This document shows positions 24,804 through 33,417 of a stretch of DNA of 43,510 bases, piece by piece (position 1 is the stretch's first letter; every line of letters begins with the position of its first letter). A program made the position numbers and the translations under genes. The notes under the pieces were generated by a model. That model was not told the origin of the DNA. It was given only the letters and a program-made list of their open reading frames with translations, and did no database searches. The stretch comes from Pseudanabaena sp. Salubria-1 (GTDB lineage Bacteria > Cyanobacteriota > Cyanobacteriia > Pseudanabaenales > Pseudanabaenaceae), in contig JALQCR010000050.1 in assembly GCA_023336205.1 (NCBI GenBank), forward strand, positions 1 through 43,510, written 5' to 3'.

Positions 24804-26207
24804 GATCTTATTAATTAAAAAGTATGTTTGCATTTCTCCCTTACCTTTAATCATAATCTTGCCACGATCAGTAAAGTTATATTTGTTTTTTAAAATTGCG
24901 TAGGTCGAGTCAGAGACTTGTATATGGTCAGGCATTCCATGCGACTCCATCCTGCTCGCGACATTAACAGCATCGCCCCACAGATCATAAATAAACTTCT
25001 TGATGCCGATTACTCCAGCCACAACTGGCCCCGTATTTATTCCAACTCGAATTTTGAAAGGCTCACCAAGATCACTAGCAAATTTACCAATCACATTTTG
25101 CATATCCAAAGCCATATCGGCGATCGCCTCTGCGTGATTGGGACGATACATGGGTAGTCCTCCTACCACCATATAGGCATCACCAATGGTTTTGATTTTT
25201 TCGAGACCATATTTTTCAGCTAAACCATCAAACTCAGAAAAAATTTCGTTCAGCAAGCATACCAACTTAACTGGCGGAACCTTAGCAGATAGCTCCGTAA
25301 AACTCACAATATCCGCAAATAAAACTGTAGCTTCGCTAAAGCCATCGGCAATGATCTTTTCTCCCAGTTTGAGGCGATCGGCGATAGCATAGGGCAGAAT
25401 GTTTAACAGCAGATTTTCAGAAGTATCTTTTTCCTGTTGAATCAGGGCTTCAGCACGTTTGCGTTCTGATATTTCTTTGATAATCCGTACATACATTTGA
25501 TTAAAAGCTGCCATGACATCGCCCACTTCATCAGTCCGCAATGTCGCCATTGAATGAAATTGCAAATTCATTTGATCTTGACTGATCGAGTCGGCAACTA
25601 GTTCTAGATCCTCCCGCAATTTCAAGATGGGTAGAATGACGATCACCCCCAAGATCGCCAAGGTACTTGCCGTTACAAATAGAGAAATAATGGCAACTAA
25701 ACCAATAATCCGCCATACATAACTAACTAGTTCATGCTGAATAAACTCGACATTGTGACGAACTATAAATACGTAGTCACTGCCAAGTTGCTTCCCATTC
25801 CATGCAACATCGTATCGATTGCCACTGCGAAGCCTTGCGATCGGCTGATCGCGGACATCCGCAGCAGCAAGATTTGGGATTTCACCCATTTGATAAAGGC
25901 GCTGACCTTTGGCATTTTCTACAGCCCACCCTGCGACATTGGTTTCTCGCTTGATCGATTTTGCTAAATCTGCGAATTCAGCATCTGTTTGCTCTGTTTT
26001 CATTGATTTAGTGGTGTGCAAAAAAAATCTCGCTTGGATAGCTGAGACATTTTCCACCTGATCGATCAATTCTTGTTCGCGTCGAAAATATGACGGAACC
26101 AAAATAATTGCTTCAATGACAACAATACTGACGAAAATCCAAAAGGCAATCCGTCGTGATAGTTTTGCTTTTGCTAAGCTCAGCAGCGCTTGCGATCGCT
26201 CTTCCAT
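24795..26207 (-). CDS. Membrane adenylate cyclase with extracytoplasmic sensor and HAMP domain
   Basis: 470 aa. Membrane segment 1 at about 20-41 (IAFWIFVSIVVIEAIILVP), an extracytoplasmic sensor region at about 45-160 (CHASE-like in size), membrane segment 2 at about 165-192, a HAMP linker (LPILKLREDLELVADSIS to DEVGDVMAAFNQM), a short coiled coil and a class III cyclase domain at about 275-440. Metal-binding aspartates lie in LFADIVSFTELS and TIGDAYM. The substrate pair K (EKIKTIGDAY) and D (IYDLWGDAVNVASRM) specifies adenine, so cAMP is the predicted product. Start ATG 26207. It is the second cyclase in the window and senses a different input from the soluble FHA enzyme. Confidence 0.92.
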   Translation of the reverse strand: MEERSQALLSLAKAKLSRRIAFWIFVSIVVIEAIILVPSYFRREQELIDQVENVSAIQARFFLHTTKSMKTEQTDAEFADLAKSIKRETNVAGWAVENAKGQRLYQMGEIPNLAAADVRDQPIARLRSGNRYDVAWNGKQLGSDYVFIVRHNVEFIQHELVSYVWRIIGLVAIISLFVTASTLAILGVIVILPILKLREDLELVADSISQDQMNLQFHSMATLRTDEVGDVMAAFNQMYVRIIKEISERKRAEALIQQEKDTSENLLLNILPYAIADRLKLGEKIIADGFSEATVLFADIVSFTELSAKVPPVKLVCLLNEIFSEFDGLAEKYGLEKIKTIGDAYMVVGGLPMYRPNHAEAIADMALDMQNVIGKFASDLGEPFKIRVGINTGPVVAGVIGIKKFIYDLWGDAVNVASRMESHGMPDHIQVSDSTYAILKNKYNFTDRGKIMIKGKGEMQTYFLINKIKK

Positions 26208-26272
26208 GAGTGCTCCATGCTACTGACTTTAATTCAATCGTAGCAATGTCATCATAACAACCGTCATAGTGC

Positions 26273-26319
26273 TTAAGATAAACAAAAGGGGCGCTTTGCG
26301 CCCCTTTTGTTTATCTTAA
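26273..26319. terminator. Perfect palindrome at der stop (GGCGCTTTGCGCC core)
   Basis: 22-bp arms TTAAGATAAACAAAAGGGGC. The der stop codon (TAA) lies within the arm. Probable terminator of der and one of the shared-core palindromes. Confidence 0.87.
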
Positions 26320-27669
26320 TGCTGAGTTTTTCGATTTTTCGACTTCGCGATCTTTTTTGCCGCGCCAGATGAACCGTAATGGTGTCCCATCAAAGCCGAG
26401 AGTTTTGCGGAACTGATTTTCGATGTAACGCTTGTAGTTATCGTTGAAACGATGGGGATCGTTGACGAATAGAATTATCGTTGGTGGACTATCAGAAATT
26501 TGGGTACAGTAATATACTTTGCCCTGCTTACCGCCGCGACTGGTGGGTGGCGCGTGCCATGTAACGGCTTCATTGAGAGCTTCATTTAAAATCGCCGTGG
26601 GGACGCGGCGCTTATGTTGTTCATATGCTATATCTACGCGCTCAAGAATTTGCTCGACTCGCTGCCCAGTCACCGCACTGACAAAGATAATCGGTGCATA
26701 TTCCACAAACATCAGGCGGCTTTTTACATCGGCGGTGTAGTCGTAAATGGTGTAGGAATCCTTTTCGATCGCATCCCATTTATTAACCACAATTACGCAA
26801 GCTTTGCCTTCGTCATTAATCCGACCTGCTAGCTTTTGATCTTGATCGGTAACGCCGTCAAGAGCATCGATGATTAGCAGAACTACATCAGAACGTCCGA
26901 TCGCTTTGAACGCACGGTTAATGCTAAAAAATTCAATACCGTAATCAATATTCTTTTTACGGCGTACACCCGCAGTATCAATTAAGCGATATTTTTTACC
27001 ATCGCGCTCGACCGACATATCGATCGCATCGCGAGTTGTGCCAGATATGGGGCTAACAATGCTGCGGTTCTCACCGATGAATGCATTCAGTAAGCTGGAT
27101 TTACCAACGTTGGGACGACCGATAATCGCTACTTTGATTTCGTCGCTTTCTTTAACTACTTCTTCGGGTGCGGGTAGATGCTTAACTAACTCATCTAATA
27201 ATTCGCCCGTACCGTTGCCATGAATTCCCGACATTGGGATTGGTTCGCCTAAGCCTAGGTTCCAAAATTCAGCGGCTAGTGATAGACCAAATTTAGAGCC
27301 TTCGCATTTATTTACAGCCAGTAGCACAGGAATATTCTGCCGACGCAACCAGCCACCTAGTTGCTCGTCAGCATCGGTAATCCCTGCCATTCCATCAACA
27401 ACAAAAATCACAGCAGCAGATTCACGAATGGCAATCTCCGCCTGTTCGCGAATCATTGGTAAAAATTCAGTCTCGTCGTCAAATACTAATCCACCTGTAT
27501 CAACGACTTGAAATTCATGTGCGCCCCAAAAACATTCGCGATAAACGCGATCGCGGGTTACACCAGGTTGATCGAAGACGATCGCATATTGCTCTCCCGA
27601 CAGACGGTTTACGAGCGTAGATTTGCCCACATTGGGGCGACCGACAACGGCAACAATCGGTAGCGGCAT
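26311..27669 (-). CDS. der: Ribosome biogenesis GTPase Der (EngA)
   Basis: Double-GTPase needed for 50S assembly. The 452-aa product has two G domains in tandem: G1 motifs GRPNVGKST (about residue 9) and GRPNVGKSS (about 184), the switch motifs PGVTRD and SGTTRD, the DTGG and DTAG G3 motifs, NKCEG and NKWDA G4 motifs, and a C-terminal KH-like domain ending in RKTLGFDGTPLRFIWRGKK. I chose ATG 27669 (MPLPIVAVVGRP); a GTG at 27699 would add ten residues without family support. The gene is complete. Confidence 0.96.
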   Translation of the reverse strand: MPLPIVAVVGRPNVGKSTLVNRLSGEQYAIVFDQPGVTRDRVYRECFWGAHEFQVVDTGGLVFDDETEFLPMIREQAEIAIRESAAVIFVVDGMAGITDADEQLGGWLRRQNIPVLLAVNKCEGSKFGLSLAAEFWNLGLGEPIPMSGIHGNGTGELLDELVKHLPAPEEVVKESDEIKVAIIGRPNVGKSSLLNAFIGENRSIVSPISGTTRDAIDMSVERDGKKYRLIDTAGVRRKKNIDYGIEFFSINRAFKAIGRSDVVLLIIDALDGVTDQDQKLAGRINDEGKACVIVVNKWDAIEKDSYTIYDYTADVKSRLMFVEYAPIIFVSAVTGQRVEQILERVDIAYEQHKRRVPTAILNEALNEAVTWHAPPTSRGGKQGKVYYCTQISDSPPTIILFVNDPHRFNDNYKRYIENQFRKTLGFDGTPLRFIWRGKKDREVEKSKNSALR

Positions 27670-27744
27670 GGCTTTACAGTTTTGGAATTCCGAACTCACT
27701 ATAGTAACTTTAAATTGGTGCGATCGTCAATACAAAACCAATTA

Positions 27745-27771
27745 TTTGTGGCGCGGCTTCGCCATGCCACA

Positions 27772-27772
<1 letters not shown>
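27745..27772. repeat. Hairpin upstream of der (GTGGCGCGGCTTCGCCATGCCAC core)
   Basis: TTGTGGCGCGGC / GCCATGCCACAA stem with one mismatch and a TTC loop. It directly abuts the poly-C-containing inverted repeat. Confidence 0.75.
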
Positions 27773-27897
<125 letters not shown>

Positions 27898-27907
27898 TCA
27901 GTCACAA

Positions 27908-28015
27908 AAAAAGTCGGAAATCTCAATCTTTGCGGAACTGTGAAGGCTCAGATCTCCGACTTTTTCTTTGCAATCACAGATCAATTTTGTTAGTCACAAA
28001 AAAAGTCGGAGATCT
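27908..28015. repeat. Three AAAAAGTCGGAGATCT arms
   Basis: Arms at 27908-27923 (one mismatch), 27950-27965 (inverted) and 28000-28015. Arms 1 and 3 continue identically as CAATCT-TGCGG, so a unit was partly duplicated. It sits upstream of the DUF2459 gene. Confidence 0.82.
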
Positions 28016-28076
28016 CAATCTCTGCGGTGTTATTGTACGAGAGTTAATCGATAGATAATCACATCAATCTATAAGC

Positions 28077-28754
28077 GTGACACGTAAGCAGAAGATCGGT
28101 ATTTTTCTGGGAATATTGCTAGGGATTTTTATCGCGATCACCAGTTATTTTTTCTATTGTCCTAGCCCAACTGCGGGACTATTTCCTGCGGCGACAAATG
28201 TTAAAACTCGCACGATTTATTTTGTGCATCATGATTGGCATTCGGGTTTAGCATGGGCACAACAAAAGCCAGAAAACTTCGGTGCTGAAGAATGGAAAGA
28301 TGCTCCCTATGTGGAAGTGGGTTGGGGCGATCGCCAGTTTTATTTTGCGGGTGATCAGTCTATTCCCTCAATGCTAAGGGCGGTATTTATTCCATCGGAT
28401 AGTGTCATGCATGTGGTAAGTTTTGCGGAATCTCCTACGCAGTTTTTTAAATTTCCTGTATTGCCGATAGAGCTATCCGAAGCGGGATTTCAAAATTTAT
28501 TTGCTTATGTGAAGCAGACTTTTGCGGTTAATGAGAAAGGCGATCGCAAAGCGACAATTGGAAAAGGTCAATATGGGGTTAGTAGTTTTTATGCGGCTGT
28601 GCCAAGATATTTTTCTTTGTTTAACTGCAATACATGGGCGGCTGAGGCTCTACGCAATGCAGGTTTATCCGTTTGTCCTAATCGCGCATTGTTAGCTAAA
28701 AATCTTGCCGAACAGATTAAATACTTGCAGAATTCAGGTAAGGGCAATTCATGA
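28077..28754 (+). CDS. DUF2459 (TIGR02117-type) membrane-anchored protein
   Basis: 225 aa beginning at GTG 28077 with a basic start and one membrane segment (about 7-28: IGIFLGILLGIFIAITSYFF). The rest should be extracytoplasmic. It shows the family pattern: IYFVHHDWHSGL near residue 50, VEVGWGDRQFY near 80 and the Cys/Asn/Trp cluster FNCNTWAAEALRNAG near 185. The conserved His and Cys suggest an NlpC/P60-like fold, but no activity is established that I know of. It ends in the 46-bp palindrome it shares with the convergent glycosyltransferase gene. Confidence 0.82.
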   Translation: MTRKQKIGIFLGILLGIFIAITSYFFYCPSPTAGLFPAATNVKTRTIYFVHHDWHSGLAWAQQKPENFGAEEWKDAPYVEVGWGDRQFYFAGDQSIPSMLRAVFIPSDSVMHVVSFAESPTQFFKFPVLPIELSEAGFQNLFAYVKQTFAVNEKGDRKATIGKGQYGVSSFYAAVPRYFSLFNCNTWAAEALRNAGLSVCPNRALLAKNLAEQIKYLQNSGKGNS

Positions 28755-28774
28755 ATTGCCCTTACCTGAATTCT
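28729..28774. terminator. 46-bp perfect palindrome shared by two convergent gene ends
   Basis: AGAATTCAGGTAAGGGCAAT continues to a dyad centre at TCATGA without any loop. It includes both stop codons, so the last residues of the DUF2459 protein and of the glycosyltransferase are encoded by the same palindrome on opposite strands. Confidence 0.88.
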
Positions 28775-30021
28775 TGTAGAGCCGATCGCAATATTTCCGC
28801 AGTTTCATAATTCTGTTGCTGCTCATGGAGTTGGATTGCCCTTGTGAATGAGGCGATCGCCTCCTGAAAATGGCCTACTTTCATCAGCACGACACCTAGA
28901 TTTTGGTGTGCTTCGGCATAGTTCGGTTCGAGAGCGATTGCTTGTTGGTAAGCGGCGATCGCATCGGTAAAGAGTCCTGCGGTTTTGAGCGCAATTCCGT
29001 AATTAAAATGTCCTTGGGCGAAATTGGGAGCGATTTGAGTTGCCTTTTCAAAATATGCGATCGCTTCTTTTTGGTTGAGTTCTTGATAGATATTCCCTAA
29101 ATTGAGATAAGCGGAAAGTTTGACAAGGTTAGGAACATCTAGGGCAATTACTTTCTCATAGGCATTTTTGGCTAGTTCCCAATCTGCATTTTGGTGATAG
29201 GCAAGCCCTAAATGGTAATGTAACTCACAGCGAATTAAACTTTGTTGTTCGGCATCGTCAAGTAAGGCTAATCCCTTTTGTAATAGCGCAATCCCCAAAT
29301 TGCGATCGCGATCTTGAGGACTACTAATGTACAAAGCGCCTAATTTGTTGAGCATATAACTATCATCGGGAAATACTTCCAAATGCTTGTGCATCAACTG
29401 TTTAGCAAACTCATACTTATGCTTAAGTTGAATTTCGCTATCCGTATAACCGTAATGTAGTAAAACTGGAACTTCTACATTTAGCACTTGCCAATGAGGT
29501 TCTTGCGCTTGTAAAGCTACCACCGATTGATCGATGGATTCATGATATAGCCCTGTAAATTTAATCGCAGGATGATTGCGAAATAGACGTAGTACGAGGG
29601 AATAAGGAGATTGCTTTGCATCTATTTCCGATCGCAAAAGATTTACTGCTAGACAGTCTTCTCGTTGTAACACCTCTTGCAAAGTAGCGATCGCACTTTG
29701 CTCCAAAACTTCATCGGCATCAATAACCAAGATCCATTTACCTTTTGCCTGTGCGATCACATAGTTCCGCGCCTGTGAGAAGTCATCACACCAGTCAAAA
29801 TGAAAGACTCGCGCTTCATATTTTTTGGCAATAGTTATGGTGCGATCGCTCGATCCTGTATCGACGACAATGATTTCATCGGCAAGCGATCGCAGACTCT
29901 CTAAGCATTGTGGTAAGCGTTGTTCTTCGTTTTTGACAATTAAACAAGCGCTTAAAATGATCGGAGATGGTGATTTGGCAAATCCTTTTTTGATGGGTTT
30001 AGTTGTTTTGGCGCGGGACAT
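28762..30021 (-). CDS. Family 2 glycosyltransferase with C-terminal TPR repeats
   Basis: 419 aa. GT2 domain at about 20-235: ACLIVKNEEQRLPQCLESL, then DEIIVVDTGSSDRT and the DXD-like motif VIDADEVLE for metal-nucleotide sugar binding. At least three TPR units follow (about 265-410), each with the G/Y/A/P pattern, for example AYLNLGNIYQELNQKEAIAY, AQGHFNYGIALKTAGLFTDA and AEAHQNLGVVLMKVGHFQEA. Such GT2-TPR proteins probably glycosylate proteins or lipids with TPR-bound partners; substrate unknown. Start ATG 30021. The gene is intact and stands alone. Confidence 0.9.
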   Translation of the reverse strand: MSRAKTTKPIKKGFAKSPSPIILSACLIVKNEEQRLPQCLESLRSLADEIIVVDTGSSDRTITIAKKYEARVFHFDWCDDFSQARNYVIAQAKGKWILVIDADEVLEQSAIATLQEVLQREDCLAVNLLRSEIDAKQSPYSLVLRLFRNHPAIKFTGLYHESIDQSVVALQAQEPHWQVLNVEVPVLLHYGYTDSEIQLKHKYEFAKQLMHKHLEVFPDDSYMLNKLGALYISSPQDRDRNLGIALLQKGLALLDDAEQQSLIRCELHYHLGLAYHQNADWELAKNAYEKVIALDVPNLVKLSAYLNLGNIYQELNQKEAIAYFEKATQIAPNFAQGHFNYGIALKTAGLFTDAIAAYQQAIALEPNYAEAHQNLGVVLMKVGHFQEAIASFTRAIQLHEQQQNYETAEILRSALQEFR

Positions 30022-30081
30022 TGAGAATCTCTATGGTTATTTAAGTAGCAAGGCATAAGAAAACTTAAAAAGCACAGGTTA

Positions 30082-30146
30082 AGATCTCCGACTTTTTCTA
30101 AGCGGGCAGAGACAATTTGCGAATTCACAAAAAAAGTCGGAGATCT
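30082..30146. repeat. Dispersed inverted repeat with AAAAAGTCGGAGATCT arms
   Basis: Perfect arms 30082-30097 and 30131-30146, 33-nt spacer. It lies just upstream of the glycosyltransferase gene and 26 bp left of the IS4-type insertion. Confidence 0.85.
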
Positions 30147-30355
30147 ATGCATTTACAGGTTTATTTTGATGACTGAGATCTTGCACCATTCAAGAAAAGG
30201 GGTTGCAGAAAGAGCAGAAATGTGAAAAAAAGGGCGTAGTAGTAAATTAAATAACGAGCATGGAAAGCATCGTTAAGCACGCCCAAGGGCTAGTGTATAG
30301 TCTTCTGTGTTTGATGCCAAGTGTGTATCAAACAGCAAGTCTCAATGCAATACTA

Positions 30356-31442
30356 CGCCAATTCAAGGATGAAATGCAACGGGTTCTGATGAAGCAAAGA
30401 ATACTTCGTAAGGAGTACGATAGTCAAGTGATTTTCTGGGTCTGTGATTGATCAAATTCACTGCCTTCTGAAAGTCCTCTTCTTTCACGATTTTAAAGTT
30501 TGTACTTTTGGGATAGAACTCTCTAATTAATCCATTGGTGTGTTCATTCAATCCACGTTCCCATGAATGATATGGATTCGCAAAGAAGGTCTCTAGTTTC
30601 AATCTTTCAGATAGCTTCTCATGCCCACAGAATTCTCTTCCATTATCAAAGGTCATTGTCTTTCGAGATGTTGATTCTATAGGCTCAAATAGATTGAATG
30701 TCACTCTGTTTATCTCATCCATCGTCTTGTTCTTAGCTAGTCCAGCAAGTAAATACTTCGATGCTTTATCAACATGCGTAACTACGATACCTGTGTGGTT
30801 GCACCCGATTACCGTATCACTTTCCCAATGTCCAATCTCTGTTTTTAAATCTGCAATCTTCGGTCGATTCTCTATCCCTACCCTATTGGGAATGCCACCT
30901 CGCTTCTGATGGCGACCTTTGCGCCTTCGTTGCTTTTGCTTCTGCCTCAGATATTGTTGATATATTCCCATCTCTTGATGGTTTGCATAGATCATCAGAT
31001 AAATCGTCTCATAGCTGATTTTACCTAGCCCCTCCCTTTCCATTCTCCCTGCTAGTTGCTCTGGGCTGTGGTGTTGCTCTAACCGTTGTTTGACTTCGGC
31101 GATCGTCTCAGCACTGATGCTCTGAAATCTTACCTTTGCTTGTTTCCGTCTTGCTTTCATCAGGGCAACCGCAGTATCTGGCAAATAGCCAATCTGTCGC
31201 TCGTCTGTATTGCGCGATAACTCTCTTGAAATCGTACTTTTGTTTCGCTTCAAGCGACGACCTATCTCTGATACAGATAATTGCTCAATTACTCTTAGTT
31301 TATACAGTTCACTTCTTTCTGTGGTGGTAAGATGGACAAAGCTCATGAGGGTATCCTAATTATTGTGATTAATATCAGAATATCCTTATGAGTCCCTTTA
31401 CGCAAAGATCTCTAGGTGTTGCATTTCATCCTTGAATTGGCG
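30356..31442 (-). mobile_element. IS30-family insertion sequence
   Basis: 1087-bp element with 25-bp perfect terminal repeats beginning CGCCAATTCAAGGATGAAAT at both ends and a 3-bp duplication CTA (30353-30355, 31443-31445), normal for IS30. It is the youngest element here, because it sits inside another IS. Confidence 0.93.
30363..31346 (-). CDS. IS30-family transposase
   Basis: 327 aa. An N-terminal HTH (LTTTERSELYKLRVIEQLSV, SEIGRRLKRNKSTISREL) is typical of IS30. The DDE domain follows: GHWESDTVIG (first Asp), TMTFDNGREF (second Asp), then NPYHSWERGLNEHTNGLIRE with the Glu, and the C-terminal LNHRPRK-type signature seen as INHRPRKSLDYRTPYEVF. The stop lies within the terminal repeat. Complete and probably active. 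Confidence 0.93.
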   Translation of the reverse strand: MSFVHLTTTERSELYKLRVIEQLSVSEIGRRLKRNKSTISRELSRNTDERQIGYLPDTAVALMKARRKQAKVRFQSISAETIAEVKQRLEQHHSPEQLAGRMEREGLGKISYETIYLMIYANHQEMGIYQQYLRQKQKQRRRKGRHQKRGGIPNRVGIENRPKIADLKTEIGHWESDTVIGCNHTGIVVTHVDKASKYLLAGLAKNKTMDEINRVTFNLFEPIESTSRKTMTFDNGREFCGHEKLSERLKLETFFANPYHSWERGLNEHTNGLIREFYPKSTNFKIVKEEDFQKAVNLINHRPRKSLDYRTPYEVFFASSEPVAFHP

Positions 31443-32525
31443 CTAGGACTATTTCTCGAAGCACAAAGGCATCCTTATCCAGAACATACACAGATAAAAT
31501 CAGCGAGTGCACTCAGCCGATTTCTCAATCACTATAACTGGTCAACGAGAGCAGTAATTCGGTCAACACGGCAGGCTATTTTGGGACAAATCGCCAAGCA
31601 TCGCCCATCGAAACAAGTGCCATTAAAGATACTGATAGACTTGACTACCCTAGAAAAAAGCGGCAAGTTTTTACATTTGAGCAATCCCACCCAAAACGAA
31701 CCAGACCCATGGGTGAGAATACTAAACGGAAAGCGAGGACTACATCTGGTTGTACTGTATCTGGTCTATGGAGAGTGGCGCGTACCATGGAGTTTTAGAG
31801 TATGGCGCGGCAAAGGATACCCCAGTCCCTCTGACTTAGCTTGTAAGTTATTGGGGACAGTACCCAAGCAACTAACCCAAGGCAAGACTGTGATTGTCCT
31901 TGCTGATACTGAGTTTAGTACGGTGAAGTTTTTCAATACTGTCCGCGCCAAGACTTGGCGCATCGTTGTCGGTGTACGCAACAATCGTAAACTTCAAGAT
32001 GGCCGTACAGTCAAACAACTTTATCGTCATGGCAAACGTGGACAACAAATTTTGCTAGAAGGGCTAACTCAGCCTTTGACGATCTCTTGGTTTTGGCTCA
32101 AAAGAGCTGATAGTAAACGGGAGTTACGCTTTGTTGTCTCTTCTCATCCTTATTCTGGTGCTTATCTGGTGATGTTAGGTCGTAAGCGTTGGGCGATTGA
32201 GGGATTCTTCAAAACCATCAAACATCGCTTTGGTTTGCATTGTTTTGGGCAATCTACAAAACTTGGTGTTTATCGTTGGCTTATCCTCTCTCTGCTTGCT
32301 TATCTTTTGGCCCATTGGATTGATCAATGGTCGAGTCCTCCTGTCTTGGACTGGAAAGCTACCTGTGATTTGACACTTTCCGTTTTATTTCCTTCTGTCC
32401 TTTGGTTGAAACTTCTTAGGTATCTCCAAATTAGTGCCGATATTGCTGCTCGTCATGGGTTTGAAATTATTCTCAAACCCATTCCTACTTAACTCTTTCA
32501 GGAATGGTGCAAGATCTCAGATGAC

Positions 32526-33347
32526 CTACTTAGTAATGTCATTCCGTTCTATACCAAATCGATAGGCTTGGAATCCAGTAAAATTGGCGCGTTTTTCGGA
32601 ATTAGGAAGGGCACTTGCTACATGTTCAAAGGGTGATAGGTGAGCGGGTTTAGAAGTTAATAGGCGATCGTGCAGTTTCACATCATCGGCGAGACTCCGC
32701 ACACCATCATGATTGAGATAACTAACTCTCGCACAGCGTCCTACTGCCACTTTGACCAATTCGTTAATATCGCTAATTTCGTCAATATCTTCTTGTTTAA
32801 TTAATGGTAAATGCCATTCACCTGCGGCTAATTGCTGCGGTTGACTCGCATCATAGGCAGCTTTCATTTTATTAGCGAGAACTTGGATTTCAGGCTGAGC
32901 GTCGGGATGACAGCGCTGTTCAAAAAAGTTTTGAAATTCGGTTCCTGAACAAATTACGGTAATCGTGGAGAATGGTTCCAACAGGCGATTGACTACTTGT
33001 TTATGGATGCCAATTTCTACCAATCTCCGCGCATGACGGATCGCATCAAGTCTAGCTTCTTGCCATACTGCTGATGCTGCTTGCATCTCGTCTTCAGTTA
33101 CTTCTGTTTGAGCAGACATTCCCTTTTGATTTTTGCCCCAATGTAATGGATAGACTTCTTGACTCTCGACGAGTTTGATCATTTTCTCGACGGGAATGGC
33201 GCGACTGCTGCTGCTGTTTTTGCTGAGCATTCGATGGGTCATGAATTCTGAGTGAATCATGCGGTGGTAGGTCAGCACAAAGGTGGTCAGGCGATCGCCT
33301 GTTAAGTTAATGCTGTCAGCGATGATTGCGGCTTGGGGTTGAAACAT
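32526..33347 (-). CDS. thyX: FAD-dependent thymidylate synthase (ThyX), THR-variant signature
   Basis: Makes dTMP from dUMP using FAD, NADPH and methylene-tetrahydrofolate. The 273-aa protein has the ThyX fold signature in the form MTHRMLSKNSSSSRAIP at about residues 36-52, corresponding to RHRxxSxNxxSxR with the first Arg replaced by Thr. A second conserved part, VGRCARVSYLNHDG, and the C-terminal LSPFEHVA plus FTGFQAYR follow. The THR form is, to my knowledge, found in a phage/bacterial ThyX-like subgroup, so activity is likely but not certain. Start ATG 33347. The IS4-type copy ends just behind the stop. Confidence 0.85.
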   Translation of the reverse strand: MFQPQAAIIADSINLTGDRLTTFVLTYHRMIHSEFMTHRMLSKNSSSSRAIPVEKMIKLVESQEVYPLHWGKNQKGMSAQTEVTEDEMQAASAVWQEARLDAIRHARRLVEIGIHKQVVNRLLEPFSTITVICSGTEFQNFFEQRCHPDAQPEIQVLANKMKAAYDASQPQQLAAGEWHLPLIKQEDIDEISDINELVKVAVGRCARVSYLNHDGVRSLADDVKLHDRLLTSKPAHLSPFEHVASALPNSEKRANFTGFQAYRFGIERNDITK

Positions 33348-33417
33348 TGTTTTTAAATTCTAGTAAGTATCTAATTTAATAAATTTGGTAATGTAAATCA
33401 GTTGAGCGATCGCTAAA

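Larger units (their letters stand above)
30260..32492 (+). pseudogene. IS4-type transposase gene split by IS30
   Basis: The frame begins MESIVKHAQGLVYSLL as in the intact copy, breaks at 30355 and resumes at 31446 as LFLEAQRHPYPEHTQ, ending at 32492. Removing IS30 (1087 bp) and one CTA leaves 381 codons, the same 380-aa transposase as at 11131-12273. Within the parts compared the proteins are identical. Confidence 0.92.
30173..32520 (+). mobile_element. IS4-superfamily insertion sequence, copy 2, interrupted by IS30
   Basis: Same 19-bp ends as the copy at 11103 (CTGAGATCTTGCACCATTC; 30173-30191, 32502-32520) with a 4-bp duplication ATGA (30169-30172, 32521-32524). Length without IS30 is 1258 bp, identical to the intact copy. 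It stopped 1 bp short of the thyX stop codon. It can move only if transposase is supplied by the other copy. Confidence 0.93.

Noticed and set aside
30260..30451. Short plus-strand protein starting MESIVKHAQG and ending in IS30
   Set aside because: It is the 5' end of the interrupted IS4-type transposase running into IS30 sequence, not a gene of its own.
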